Positions 1 to 8,315 of a DNA stretch of 64,000 nucleotides are shown one piece after another. The notes beneath the pieces were generated by a model. That model was not told the DNA's origin, made no database searches, and worked only from the letters and a program-made list of their open reading frames with translations. Position numbers and translations under genes: made by a program. Within the stretch, counting starts at the first letter, position 1. Each line of letters begins with the position of its first letter. Source of the DNA: Nitrincola iocasae (GTDB lineage: Bacteria; Pseudomonadota; Gammaproteobacteria; Pseudomonadales; Balneatricaceae); contig NZ_CP044222.1 of the NCBI RefSeq assembly GCF_008727795.1, positions 248,001-312,000 of the forward strand, given 5' to 3'.

Positions 1-1314
1 ATCGTACTGATGCTGGCCGGCTCTGCATTCAAGAACAAGGGTGTACAGGCTGTACTGGATGCCGTTATTGAATTCCTGCCATCGCCAACTGAAGTTAAGG
101 CGATCGAAGGTGAGCTGGACGATAAAGACGGCACAGTGGCAACGCGTGAAGCGGATGACGATGCACCGTTTGCGGCGCTGGCGTTCAAAATCGCTACTGA
201 CCCGTTCGTGGGTACGCTGACCTTTATTCGTGTGTACTCGGGTGTTCTGAAATCTGGTGACAGTGTTTATAACTCTGTTAAAGAGAAAAAAGAACGCGTG
301 GGTCGTATGGTGCAGATGCATGCTAACTCACGTGAAGAGATCAAAGAGATTCTCGCTGGCGATATCGCTGCGGTTATCGGTCTGAAAGATGTTACTACGG
401 GTGATACCCTGTGTAGTCTGGATGACAAGATCGTTCTGGAGCGTATGGAATTCCCGGATCCAGTTATTTCGGTTGCTGTTGAGCCTAAGTCCAAAGCTGA
501 TCAGGAAAAAATGGGTATTGCACTGAGCAAGCTGGCTCAGGAAGATCCGTCTTTCCGTGTGGCTACAGACGAAGAAAGTGGTCAGACCATTATTTCTGGT
601 ATGGGCGAGTTGCATCTGGACATCATCGTTGACCGTATGCGTCGCGAGTTCAAGGTTGAAGCCAATATCGGTAAGCCACAGGTTGCTTACCGTGAGAAGA
701 TCCGTAAACCGGTTGTTGCAAACCATAAGTTTGCCCGTCAGTCCGGTGGTCGTGGTCAGTATGGTCATGTCGTCGTTGAGTTCAGTCCGAGTGATGAAGA
801 AGGATTGGAGTTCATTAACGAAATCGTGGGTGGTGCGATTCCTAAGGAATACATCCCTGCGGTGCAGAAGGGTATCGAAGAGCAGATGAAAAACGGCGTT
901 ATTGCCGGTTATCCGCTGATCGGCCTGAAAGCGCGTCTGTATGACGGTTCGTTCCATGAGGTTGACTCCAACGAGATGGCGTTTAAAATCGCTGCATCCC
1001 AGGCACTGAAAAAATATGCCCAGGAAGCAAGCCCTTGTCTGCTTGAGCCGATGATGAAGGTTGAAGTGGTAACTCCTGAGGAGTACATGGGTGACGTGAT
1101 GGGTGACCTTAACCGTCGCCGTGGTCTGGTGCAGGGTATGGAAGATACCGTGTCCGGTAAAGTCATCAATGCTCAGGTTCCGCTGGGCGAGATGTTTGGT
1201 TATGCAACTGACCTTCGTTCTGCTTCACAGGGTCGGGCAACTTACTCTATGGAATTTGATTCCTACAGTGAAGCGCCGCAGAACATAGCCGAAGCTGTTA
1301 CTAAACAGAATTGA
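1..1314 (+). CDS. fusA: Elongation factor G, C-terminal part (cut by window start)
   Basis: This is the translocation GTPase EF-G, which moves tRNA and mRNA through the ribosome. The reading frame is open from base 1, so the N-terminal GTPase domain lies outside the window. What remains is the end of the G domain, domain II (around the VGTLTFIRVYSG segment), domain III, domain IV with the GGRGQYGHV stretch, and domain V with GDVMGDLNRRRG, which is highly typical of EF-G. The protein ends at a TGA, 32 nt before tuf, matching the classical str operon order rpsL-rpsG-fusA-tuf. No internal lesion was seen. The first ATG in the window, at base 10, is an internal methionine and not the start. Confidence 0.97.
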   Translation: MVLMLAGSAFKNKGVQAVLDAVIEFLPSPTEVKAIEGELDDKDGTVATREADDDAPFAALAFKIATDPFVGTLTFIRVYSGVLKSGDSVYNSVKEKKERVGRMVQMHANSREEIKEILAGDIAAVIGLKDVTTGDTLCSLDDKIVLERMEFPDPVISVAVEPKSKADQEKMGIALSKLAQEDPSFRVATDEESGQTIISGMGELHLDIIVDRMRREFKVEANIGKPQVAYREKIRKPVVANHKFARQSGGRGQYGHVVVEFSPSDEEGLEFINEIVGGAIPKEYIPAVQKGIEEQMKNGVIAGYPLIGLKARLYDGSFHEVDSNEMAFKIAASQALKKYAQEASPCLLEPMMKVEVVTPEEYMGDVMGDLNRRRGLVQGMEDTVSGKVINAQVPLGEMFGYATDLRSASQGRATYSMEFDSYSEAPQNIAEAVTKQN

Positions 1315-1346
1315 TTTAGCAATTACTTGATTAAGAGGATTTAGCC

Positions 1347-2540
1347 GTGGCTAAGAAAGCTTTTGAACGTAACAAGCCGCACGTCAACGTAGGAACCATT
1401 GGCCACGTTGACCACGGTAAGACAACCCTGACAGCCGCTCTGACGCGCGTATGTGCGGAAGTATGGGGTGGAGCAGCGGTTGCCTTTGACGGTATCGACA
1501 ACGCACCTGAAGAGCGTGAGCGTGGTATTACTATCTCTACATCACACGTAGAGTATGAATCACCGACTCGCCACTATGCGCACGTTGACTGCCCAGGGCA
1601 CGCTGACTATGTAAAAAACATGATCACCGGTGCGGCGCAGATGGATGGTGCAATTCTGGTGTGTTCAGCCGCTGACGGCCCTATGCCACAGACGCGTGAG
1701 CACATTCTGCTGTCACGTCAGGTGGGTGTACCTTTCATCGTCGTGTTCCTGAACAAAGCGGACATGGTTGATGATGAAGAGCTGATGGAACTGGTTGAGA
1801 TGGAAGTTCGCGAACTTCTGGATCAGTACGACTTCCCAGGCGACGATACCCCTATCATCATCGGTTCAGCGCTGATGGCGCTGGAGGGTAAAGACGACAA
1901 TGAAATGGGTACTACCGCTGTTAAGAAGCTGGTAGAAGCTCTGGATAGCTATATCCCTGAGCCGGAGCGTGCGATTGATAAGCCGTTCCTGATGCCGATT
2001 GAAGACGTATTCTCTATTTCCGGTCGTGGTACTGTAGTAACCGGTCGTATTGAGCGTGGTGTTGTTAAAGCGGGTGAAGAGATCGAAATCGTCGGTATCC
2101 GTCCAACCACCAAGACTACTTGTACTGGTGTTGAGATGTTCCGTAAGCTGCTGGACGAAGGTCGTGCAGGTGAGAACGTCGGTGCGCTGTTGCGTGGCAC
2201 CAAGCGTGATGACGTTGAGCGTGGTCAGGTATTGGCCAAGCCAGGTTCAATCACACCACACACCAAGTTCGAAGGCGAAGTGTACGTACTGAGCAAAGAA
2301 GAGGGTGGTCGTCATACACCATTCTTTAAAGGCTACCGTCCACAGTTCTACTTCCGTACCACGGACATCACTGGCGCGTGTGAACTGCCAGAAGGTGTTG
2401 AGATGGTAATGCCGGGTGATAACGTGCAGATGACTGTTACGCTGATCAACCCGATTGCGATGGAAGAAGGCCTGCGCTTTGCGATCCGTGAAGGCGGTCG
2501 TACAGTGGGTGCAGGTGTTGTTGCGAAAATTCTTGACTAA
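1347..2540 (+). CDS. tuf: Elongation factor Tu
   Basis: EF-Tu delivers aminoacyl-tRNA to the ribosomal A site. The 397-residue product has the usual length. Visible G-domain motifs are GHVDHGKTT near residue 18 (P-loop), DCPGHAD near 80 (G3) and NKAD near 135 (G4), followed by beta-barrel domains 2 and 3 ending in VVAKILD. The start is GTG, preceded by AAGAGG. The gene lies 32 nt behind fusA and is followed by a strong terminator, so it closes the str operon. Gammaproteobacteria often carry a second tuf copy elsewhere, which cannot be checked here. Confidence 0.98.
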   Translation: MAKKAFERNKPHVNVGTIGHVDHGKTTLTAALTRVCAEVWGGAAVAFDGIDNAPEERERGITISTSHVEYESPTRHYAHVDCPGHADYVKNMITGAAQMDGAILVCSAADGPMPQTREHILLSRQVGVPFIVVFLNKADMVDDEELMELVEMEVRELLDQYDFPGDDTPIIIGSALMALEGKDDNEMGTTAVKKLVEALDSYIPEPERAIDKPFLMPIEDVFSISGRGTVVTGRIERGVVKAGEEIEIVGIRPTTKTTCTGVEMFRKLLDEGRAGENVGALLRGTKRDDVERGQVLAKPGSITPHTKFEGEVYVLSKEEGGRHTPFFKGYRPQFYFRTTDITGACELPEGVEMVMPGDNVQMTVTLINPIAMEEGLRFAIREGGRTVGAGVVAKILD

Positions 2541-2554
2541 GATTTAGTCATTCT

Positions 2555-2580
2555 AAAAACCCTCTACGGAGGGTTTTTTT
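2555..2580 (+). terminator. Rho-independent terminator after tuf
   Basis: A perfect stem AAAAACCCTC / GAGGGTTTTT closes on a TACG tetraloop and runs into a T-tract, 14 nt after the tuf stop codon. It separates the str operon from the S10 operon promoter. Confidence 0.93.
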
Positions 2581-2609
2581 ATGGCTGGTTAAAAACTGTA
2601 CCGATGGGC

Positions 2610-2638
2610 TTGTACTCACGTCACGGTATAAGTATAAT
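2610..2638 (+). promoter_or_regulatory. Sigma-70 promoter of the S10 operon
   Basis: TTGTAC (2610-2615) and a perfect TATAAT (2633-2638) are separated by exactly 17 nt, just after the tuf terminator and before rpsJ. Transcription would start near 2645. The leader would then be only about 60 nt and holds a small hairpin, CCCC-TCATGTAA-GGGG at 2645-2660. This is much shorter than the E. coli S10 leader that binds L4. Confidence 0.82.
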
Positions 2639-2707
2639 TTGCGTCCCCTCATGTAAGGGGAGGTCGGCTATTGCCGTAATAAAATTAACAGGAAATGCGT
2701 GATCAGA

Positions 2708-3019
2708 ATGCAGAACCAAAAAATCAGAATTCGTCTGAAGGCTTTTGATCATCGCCTGATCGACTCATCCGCGCAGGAGATTGTTGAAACTGCGAAACGG
2801 ACGGGCGCACAGGTGCATGGTCCGATCCCACTTCCTACTCGCAAAGAGCGTTTTACCATACTGATTTCACCTCACGTGAACAAAGATGCACGTGATCAAT
2901 ATGAAATCCGTACGCATAAACGTGTTCTGGATATCGTCGAGCCAACTGAAAAAACAGTTGATGCTTTGATGAAGCTGGATCTCGCTGCGGGTGTAGAAGT
3001 GCAGATCAGCCTGGGCTAA
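2708..3019 (+). CDS. rpsJ: 30S ribosomal protein S10
   Basis: S10 is a 30S head protein and also acts in Nus-dependent antitermination. The 103-residue product starts MQNQKIRIRLKAFDHR and contains PIPLPTRKERFT and SPHVNKDARDQYE, all hallmark S10 segments; it ends in VEVQISLG. I chose the ATG at 2708 because it gives the standard family length. An in-frame GTG at 2699 lies at better spacing from the AGGAA at 2690 and would add three residues (MIR), so the true start is open. It is the first gene of the S10 operon. Confidence 0.96.
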   Translation: MQNQKIRIRLKAFDHRLIDSSAQEIVETAKRTGAQVHGPIPLPTRKERFTILISPHVNKDARDQYEIRTHKRVLDIVEPTEKTVDALMKLDLAAGVEVQISLG

Positions 3020-3130
3020 ACAAGCTGCGCAGAATTAATAACATTTAATGAAGCGCTATTTGAGGAATGCTCTGTAATGGGCGGCCATAGTGGGTTACAG
3101 CCCCGTACTCAACTGGCAAGAGGTATTAAA

Positions 3131-3769
3131 ATGTCTGTAGGACTTATCGGACGTAAAGCGGGCATGACCCGTATCTTCACAGAAGATGGCGTGTCCGTGC
3201 CAGTCACTGTCATCGAGGTGGATCCGAACCGCGTGACTTGCGTCAAAACTGTTGATACTGACGGTTATGCCGCTATTCAAGTGACAACCGGCGCTAAGAA
3301 GGCTAATCGCCTGACTAAGCCGGCAGCTGGAAACTTTGCGAAAGCAGGAGTAGAAGCTGGTCGCGGTTTGTGGGAGTTCCGTCTCTCCGGTGATGAAGAA
3401 ATCAACGTTGGCGATGCGCTGACGGTTGAGCGCTTCGAAGCAGGTCAGAAAATCGACGTAACCGGTCGTAGTAAGGGTAAGGGTTTTCAGGGTGGAGTTA
3501 AGCGCTGGAATTTCCGTACTCAGGATGCGACACACGGTAACTCGCTTTCTCACCGTGCTCCGGGCTCCATAGGTCAGTGTCAGACTCCGGGGCGTGTGTT
3601 CAAGGGCAAAAAGATGGCAGGTCACATGGGTGATGAGCGTTGCACAGTACAGACTCTAGAAGTTGTGCGTGTAGACGCTGAGCGTAACCTACTGCTGGTT
3701 AAGGGTGCCATTCCTGGCGCAACCGGCGGTGATGTCATCGTTAAACCTGCTGTAAAAGCACGCGGCTGA
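3131..3769 (+). CDS. rplC: 50S ribosomal protein L3
   Basis: L3 is an early assembly protein of the 50S subunit that reaches the peptidyl transferase centre. The start at 3131 (MSVGLIGRKAGMTRIF) is preceded by AGAGG and gives 212 residues, the family norm; the frame stays open upstream to 3077 but those residues are not part of L3. The segment GSIGQCQTPG holds the glutamine that PrmB methylates in E. coli, and VFKGKKMAGHMG follows. The next gene, rplD, starts 10 nt downstream. Confidence 0.96.
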   Translation: MSVGLIGRKAGMTRIFTEDGVSVPVTVIEVDPNRVTCVKTVDTDGYAAIQVTTGAKKANRLTKPAAGNFAKAGVEAGRGLWEFRLSGDEEINVGDALTVERFEAGQKIDVTGRSKGKGFQGGVKRWNFRTQDATHGNSLSHRAPGSIGQCQTPGRVFKGKKMAGHMGDERCTVQTLEVVRVDAERNLLLVKGAIPGATGGDVIVKPAVKARG

Positions 3770-3779
3770 AGGGGTTAAC

Positions 3780-4385
3780 ATGAATATAAATCTGACAGGA
3801 GCCAACGGTTCGGTCGAAGTATCCGAACTGATATTTGGCAAAGAGTTTAATGAGTCTCTGGTACACCAGGTGGTAACTGCCTATATGGCAGGTGGCCGTC
3901 AGGGAACCAAAGCACAGAAAAATCGTTCCGCAGTATCCGGCGGTGGCGCTAAGCCATTCCGTCAGAAAGGAACAGGTCGTGCCCGTGCAGGAACCATTCG
4001 TTCCCCGCTGTGGCGCTCCGGTGGTGTTACTTTCGCTGCAAGTCCACGTGACTTCTCGCAGAAAGTAAACAAGAAGATGTATCGCGCTGCCATGCGTTGC
4101 ATCCTTTCTGAGCTGGTTCGACAGGATCGTTTGGTTGTAGTTGAAGGTTTCCAGATGGAAGTGCCTAAGACCAAACAGTTCATTGCTAAAATGCAAGAGC
4201 TTGAGCTCAGCAATGCACTGGTGATCACTGAAGAAGTTGAAGTTAATCTGTATCTGGCTGCACGAAATGTTCCGCACGTTGACGTGCGTGACGTAGCGGC
4301 TATCGATCCGGTCAGTCTGATCGGTTTTGATAAAGTCGTTGTTACTGCTGCTGCTCTGAATAAAATCAATGAGGTGTTGGCATGA
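3780..4385 (+). CDS. rplD: 50S ribosomal protein L4
   Basis: L4 lines the polypeptide exit tunnel; in E. coli it also represses its own operon through the S10 leader. The product has 201 residues. The extended loop typical of L4 is present (TKAQKNRSAVSGGGAKPFRQKGTGRAR split around residues 42-65). It overlaps the rplW start by 4 nt (ATGA), which suggests translational coupling. The S10 leader in this window is too short to look like the E. coli L4 target, so autoregulation by L4 is doubtful here. Confidence 0.97.
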   Translation: MNINLTGANGSVEVSELIFGKEFNESLVHQVVTAYMAGGRQGTKAQKNRSAVSGGGAKPFRQKGTGRARAGTIRSPLWRSGGVTFAASPRDFSQKVNKKMYRAAMRCILSELVRQDRLVVVEGFQMEVPKTKQFIAKMQELELSNALVITEEVEVNLYLAARNVPHVDVRDVAAIDPVSLIGFDKVVVTAAALNKINEVLA

Positions 4386-4678
4386 ATCCAGAACGCATTT
4401 TTAAAGTGTTGTTGGGTCCGCACATCTCTGAGAAAGCAACTATTGTTGCTGACGGATCACAGCAAGTCGTATTTCGGGTTGCACCAGATGCTACTAAGCC
4501 TGAAATCAAAAGAGCCGTTGAAGAGCTATTCAATGTAAAAGTTGATGGTGTCAACGTACTGAACGTCAAGGGCAAGACCAAGCGTACTGCGCGCGGTCTG
4601 GGCAAGCGAAATGATGTTCGTAAGGCCTATGTTCGTCTGGCTGATGGCTCTGAAATTGATTTCATGGCTGGCGAATAA
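4382..4678 (+). CDS. rplW: 50S ribosomal protein L23
   Basis: L23 sits at the tunnel exit and is the docking site for trigger factor and SRP. The product has 98 residues, beginning MNPERIFKVLLGPHISEKA, with the typical VFRVAPDATKPEIKRAVE core. The start codon overlaps the rplD stop in an ATGA arrangement. Confidence 0.97.
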   Translation: MNPERIFKVLLGPHISEKATIVADGSQQVVFRVAPDATKPEIKRAVEELFNVKVDGVNVLNVKGKTKRTARGLGKRNDVRKAYVRLADGSEIDFMAGE

Positions 4679-4692
4679 GAAGGGGTTAGATC

Positions 4693-5520
4693 ATGGCACT
4701 CGTTAAATCAAAGCCGACCTCTGCCGGACGTCGTCATGTCGTTAAGGTAGTCAGCGCTGACCTGCATAAGGGTAAGCCTTTCGCCGCACTGGTCGAAAAG
4801 AAAAGTAAAACCGGCGGTCGTAACAATAATGGTCGTATCACTACCCGTCATATCGGTGGTGGCCACAAGCATCATTATCGTATCGTCGACTTCCGTCGCA
4901 ATAAGGATGGTATTCAGGGCACTGTAGAGCGCATTGAGTATGATCCTAACCGTACTGCGCACATCGCATTGATTATGTATGCCGATGGTGAGCGTCGTTA
5001 CATCATTGCACCGAAAGGTCTGCAGGCGGGATCTAAAGTAGTTTCTGGTGAAGCAGCTGATATCAAAATCGGCAACACCATGACGCTGCGTAATATCCCA
5101 CTGGGTAGTACCGTACACTGTATCGAACTGAAGCCTGGAAAAGGCGCTCAGATGGCACGTTCTGCGGGTGCTTCTGCACAGCTGGTCGCGCGTGAAGGGG
5201 CTTATGCCACTCTGCGTCTGCGTTCTGGTGAAGTGCGTAAAGTACTGGTCGATTGTCGCGCCACACTGGGTGAAGTCAGCAACTCCGAGCATTCCCTCCG
5301 TCAGTTGGGTAAAGCCGGTGCCAAACGCTGGCGTGGTGTGCGCCCGACAGTTCGCGGTGTAGCAATGAACCCGGTCGATCACCCACATGGTGGTGGTGAA
5401 GGTCGTACCTCTGGTGGCCGTCATCCGGTTTCTCCATGGGGCGTCCCGACTAAAGGTCATAAAACTCGCAAGAACAAGCGTACCAATAAACTTATCGTAC
5501 GCCGTCGTAGCGCTAAATAA
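4693..5520 (+). CDS. rplB: 50S ribosomal protein L2
   Basis: L2 contacts 23S rRNA near the peptidyl transferase centre and is among the most conserved ribosomal proteins. The 275-residue product includes GRNNNGRITTRHIGGGHKHH near the N-terminus and the C-terminal NPVDHPHGGGEGR with the conserved histidine, followed by GRHPVSPWG. It is preceded by AAGGGG, 14 nt after rplW. Confidence 0.98.
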   Translation: MALVKSKPTSAGRRHVVKVVSADLHKGKPFAALVEKKSKTGGRNNNGRITTRHIGGGHKHHYRIVDFRRNKDGIQGTVERIEYDPNRTAHIALIMYADGERRYIIAPKGLQAGSKVVSGEAADIKIGNTMTLRNIPLGSTVHCIELKPGKGAQMARSAGASAQLVAREGAYATLRLRSGEVRKVLVDCRATLGEVSNSEHSLRQLGKAGAKRWRGVRPTVRGVAMNPVDHPHGGGEGRTSGGRHPVSPWGVPTKGHKTRKNKRTNKLIVRRRSAK

Positions 5521-5532
5521 GGGGATACAGCT

Positions 5533-5811
5533 GTGCCACGTTCACTGAAGAAAGGTCCATTTATCGACCTTCACCTGTTGAAGAAGGTAGAGGCTGCAAT
5601 TGAAGCAAATGAAAAACGTCCGATCAAAACCTGGTCGCGTCGTTCCACAATTTTTCCGAATTTTGTGGGTTTGACAATTGCAGTACATAACGGCCGCCAG
5701 CACGTTCCAGTGTTTGTCACTGAGGACATGGTCGGTCATAAATTAGGTGAGTTTGCTGCTACACGTACATTCCGCGGTCATGCAGCCGACAAGAAGGCCA
5801 AGAAGAAGTAA
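5533..5811 (+). CDS. rpsS: 30S ribosomal protein S19
   Basis: S19 forms part of the 30S head with S13. The product has 92 residues, starts with GTG (MPRSLKKGPFIDLHLLKKVE), contains the signature IAVHNGRQHVPVFVTEDMVG and ends in a lysine-rich tail. The spacing of 12 nt from rplB fits a polycistronic message. Confidence 0.97.
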   Translation: MPRSLKKGPFIDLHLLKKVEAAIEANEKRPIKTWSRRSTIFPNFVGLTIAVHNGRQHVPVFVTEDMVGHKLGEFAATRTFRGHAADKKAKKK

Positions 5812-5824
5812 GGGAGGATAGATG

Positions 5825-6154
5825 ATGGAAATAGTCGCCAAACATATCGGCGCCCGCATCTCCGCCCAGAAGGCCCGTCTGGTCGCAGATCAGATCCGTG
5901 GTAAATCTGTGGGCGAAGCTCTGGATATCCTGACGTTCAGCAATAAGAAAGGTGCTGATCTGGTCAAGAAGGTGCTCGACTCCGCTATAGCAAATGCTGA
6001 GCATAACGAAGGTGCTGACGTGGACGAGTTGCGCGTTTCTGCTATCTTCGTTGACGAAGGTATGACCATGAAACGCATTCGGCCACGTGCAAAAGGTCGC
6101 GCAGACAGAGTTCTGAAGCGTACTGCACACATCACTGTAAAAGTGGCTGACTAA
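5825..6154 (+). CDS. rplV: 50S ribosomal protein L22
   Basis: L22 lines the exit tunnel; its beta-hairpin loop is where macrolide-resistance changes occur in other bacteria. The product has 109 residues and contains SAIANAEHN and MKRIRPRAKGRADRV, both typical. Two adjacent ATGs occur at 5822 and 5825. The second has the better 7-nt spacing from GGAGG (5813-5817) and matches the usual N-terminus MEIVAKH. Confidence 0.96.
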   Translation: MEIVAKHIGARISAQKARLVADQIRGKSVGEALDILTFSNKKGADLVKKVLDSAIANAEHNEGADVDELRVSAIFVDEGMTMKRIRPRAKGRADRVLKRTAHITVKVAD

Positions 6155-6180
6155 GAAGCTGACGGCTAGGAGATTTCGAA

Positions 6181-6864
6181 ATGGGTCAGAAAGTTAACCC
6201 AACCGGTATACGTCTCGGCATCGTCAAAGACCACACTTCGGTGTGGTACGCTGACAAGTCAGACTATGCTGTTAAGCTGCTGAATGATCTCAAGGTGCGT
6301 AGCTACCTTGAGCAGAAGCTTAAGAATGCGTCTGTAAGTCGCATAGATATTGAACGTCCGGCTCAGAACGCTAAAATCACCATCCACACAGCCCGTCCCG
6401 GTATCGTGATCGGCAAGAAGGGTGAGGATGTTGAAGTACTGCGTTCTACGGTTTCTGAGATGATGGGTGTGCCTGTGCACATCAACATTGAAGAAGTTCG
6501 TAAGCCAGACCTAGATGCCAAACTGGTAGCGCAAAGCGTCGCCAGCCAGTTGGAACGCCGTGTTATGTTCCGTCGCGCTATGAAGCGTGCGGTGCAGAAC
6601 TCTATGCGTATCGGCGCAAAGGGTATCAAAATTCAGGTTGGCGGTCGTCTTGGCGGTGCCGAGATTGCGCGTACTGAGTGGTATCGTGAAGGTCGTGTAC
6701 CTTTGCATACGCTGCGTGCGGACATTGACTACGCAACCTACGAGGCGCACACAACATATGGTGTGATTGGCGTTAAAGTCTGGGTCTTCAAGGGTGAAGT
6801 TCTGGGTGGTATCGAACAGGTACGTGCCGAGAAGAACGCTCCCAAGAAGAAAGGAACTAAGTGA
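6181..6864 (+). CDS. rpsC: 30S ribosomal protein S3
   Basis: S3 lines the mRNA entry channel. The 227-residue product begins MGQKVNPTGIRLGI. It has a KH type 2 domain with the GKKG loop (GIVIGKKGEDVE, near residue 78) and the C-terminal S3 domain with GRLGGAEIARTEWYREGRVP. It sits 26 nt after rplV behind TAGGAG and is followed at 11 nt by rplP. Confidence 0.97.
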   Translation: MGQKVNPTGIRLGIVKDHTSVWYADKSDYAVKLLNDLKVRSYLEQKLKNASVSRIDIERPAQNAKITIHTARPGIVIGKKGEDVEVLRSTVSEMMGVPVHINIEEVRKPDLDAKLVAQSVASQLERRVMFRRAMKRAVQNSMRIGAKGIKIQVGGRLGGAEIARTEWYREGRVPLHTLRADIDYATYEAHTTYGVIGVKVWVFKGEVLGGIEQVRAEKNAPKKKGTK

Positions 6865-6875
6865 GGTAAACGTCA

Positions 6876-7289
6876 ATGCTGCAACCAAAACGACTTAAGT
6901 ACCGCAAGGTGATGAAAGGCCGTAACCGCGGCCTGGCACAGCGTGGCAGCAAGGTCAGCTTTGGTGAGTATGCGCTGAAAGCGACCGGTCGCGGTCGTAT
7001 TACAGCGCGTCAGATCGAAGCGGCTCGTCGTACCATGACGCGTCATGTAAAGCGTGGTGGTAAGATCTGGATTCGGGTGTTCCCGGACAAACCGATCACG
7101 ACCAAGCCCCTTGAAGTACGTATGGGTAAAGGTAAGGGTAACGTAGAATACTGGGTTGCACAGATCCAGCCAGGCAAGGTGCTGTTTGAAATCAGTGGTG
7201 TCAGCGAGCAGCTGGTATCTGAAGCCTTCGCTCTGGCTGCTGCAAAGCTGCCTGTAACTACAACCATAGTTAAACGGACGGTGATGTAA
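6876..7289 (+). CDS. rplP: 50S ribosomal protein L16
   Basis: L16 helps shape the A-site region of the 50S subunit. The product has the standard length of 137 residues, beginning MLQPKRLKYRKVMKGRNRG and containing the conserved RKWIRVFPDKP-like block (here GKIWIRVFPDKP) and MGKGKGNVEYWVA. Its stop overlaps the rpmC ATG by one base (TAATG), implying coupled translation. Confidence 0.97.
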   Translation: MLQPKRLKYRKVMKGRNRGLAQRGSKVSFGEYALKATGRGRITARQIEAARRTMTRHVKRGGKIWIRVFPDKPITTKPLEVRMGKGKGNVEYWVAQIQPGKVLFEISGVSEQLVSEAFALAAAKLPVTTTIVKRTVM

Positions 7290-7480
7290 TGAAAGCGACT
7301 GAACTGCGCGAACAAACTGCAGAAGAGCTTCAGCAGACGTTGCTAGGTCTGCTGAAAGACCAGTTCAATCTGCGCATGCAGAAAGCGACCGGTCAGCTGG
7401 CTCAGAATCACCTTTTAGGCCAGGTACGTCGCGACATTGCTCGCGTCAAAACTGTTCTTAAGCAAAAGGCAGGTGCATAA
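7289..7480 (+). CDS. rpmC: 50S ribosomal protein L29
   Basis: L29 binds next to L23 at the tunnel exit. The product has 63 residues with the conserved core LKDQFNLRMQKATGQL and the motif IARVKTVL. It starts within the rplP stop codon and ends immediately before the rpsQ start. Confidence 0.96.
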   Translation: MKATELREQTAEELQQTLLGLLKDQFNLRMQKATGQLAQNHLLGQVRRDIARVKTVLKQKAGA

Positions 7481-7777
7481 ATGAGCGCAGAAAAACGTAT
7501 TCGTACTGTGACCGGTAAGGTCATTAGTGACAAGATGGATAAAACCATCACGGTGATGGTAGAGCGTAAAGAAAAACACCCGATTTACGGAAAGTTTGTT
7601 CGTCGCTCCACCAAGCTGCATGCTCACGATGCTGATAATGCTTGCCGTATCGGTGATCTGGTAACGATTCAGGAGTCACGTCCTTTATCTAAATCCAAGA
7701 CATGGGTACTGGTTCAAATCGAAGAACAGGCAAATAAAGCGTTAATGGCAGTTGAAGAGCCTGCCGCAGAGGTGTAA
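7481..7777 (+). CDS. rpsQ: 30S ribosomal protein S17
   Basis: S17 is a primary 16S rRNA-binding protein with an OB fold. The product begins MSAEKRIRTVTGKVISDKM and has the S17 core DKTITVMVERKEKHPIYGK. At 98 residues it is longer than the usual 80-88 because of an acidic, alanine-rich C-terminal tail (after KTWVLVQIEEQ). It ends the S10 operon proper, and a 71-nt gap follows before rplN. Confidence 0.95.
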   Translation: MSAEKRIRTVTGKVISDKMDKTITVMVERKEKHPIYGKFVRRSTKLHAHDADNACRIGDLVTIQESRPLSKSKTWVLVQIEEQANKALMAVEEPAAEV

Positions 7778-7848
7778 ACTTATGCGCCTTTGCTCCATTA
7801 CTCCGGCTGTCATTGGATGGTCGGTATAACAGTTTTGTGGGGTAGACC

Positions 7849-8217
7849 ATGATTCAGACTGAATCGATGCTTGATGTCGCTGATAACAGCGGTGCCAAGC
7901 GAGTACAGTGTATTAAGGTCCTGGGCGGTTCTCACCGTCGCTACGCCGGTGTTGGTGATGTCATCAAAGTCACCGTTAAGGAAGCAATTCCGCGTGGTAA
8001 GGTGAAAAAAGGTCAGGTTCTTAAAGCTGTCGTAGTACGTACCCGTAAAGGTGTCCGTCGTCCGGATGGTTCCATCATCCGTTTCGATGTTAACTCAGCG
8101 GTTTTGCTGAATAACAACGGCGCACCAATCGGTACTCGTATCTTCGGCCCAGTAACGCGTGAACTTCGTACTGAGAAGTTCATGAAGATCATTTCCCTGG
8201 CGCCTGAAGTGCTCTGA
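7849..8217 (+). CDS. rplN: 50S ribosomal protein L14
   Basis: L14 forms intersubunit bridges with the 30S subunit. The product has the standard length of 122 residues, starting MIQTESMLDVADNSGAKRV and ending in FMKIISLAPEVL. It is the first gene of the spc operon. The 71-nt upstream gap contains TATAAC at 7825, but I could not pair it with a convincing -35 box. Confidence 0.97.
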   Translation: MIQTESMLDVADNSGAKRVQCIKVLGGSHRRYAGVGDVIKVTVKEAIPRGKVKKGQVLKAVVVRTRKGVRRPDGSIIRFDVNSAVLLNNNGAPIGTRIFGPVTRELRTEKFMKIISLAPEVL

Positions 8218-8247
8218 GTTAACAGCTTTTGAAGCTAGTTGATTCAT

Positions 8248-8280
8248 AAAACGCCATCCCCGAAAGGGTTTGGCGTTTTT
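8248..8280 (+). terminator. Terminator-like hairpin between rplN and rplX
   Basis: The arms AAAACGCCA (8248-8256) and TGGCGTTTT (8271-8279) pair exactly. An inner CCC-GAAA-GGG stem with a GAAA tetraloop lies within, and the right arm forms a T-run. By sequence this is an intrinsic terminator, yet it lies inside the spc operon, where polycistronic transcription is expected. It may attenuate, or set the ratio of rplN to the downstream genes, or be read through by antitermination. Confidence 0.72.
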
Positions 8281-8315
8281 GAGCATGAGAGGGTAGTAGG
8301 AAAGGAAGGTAACTA

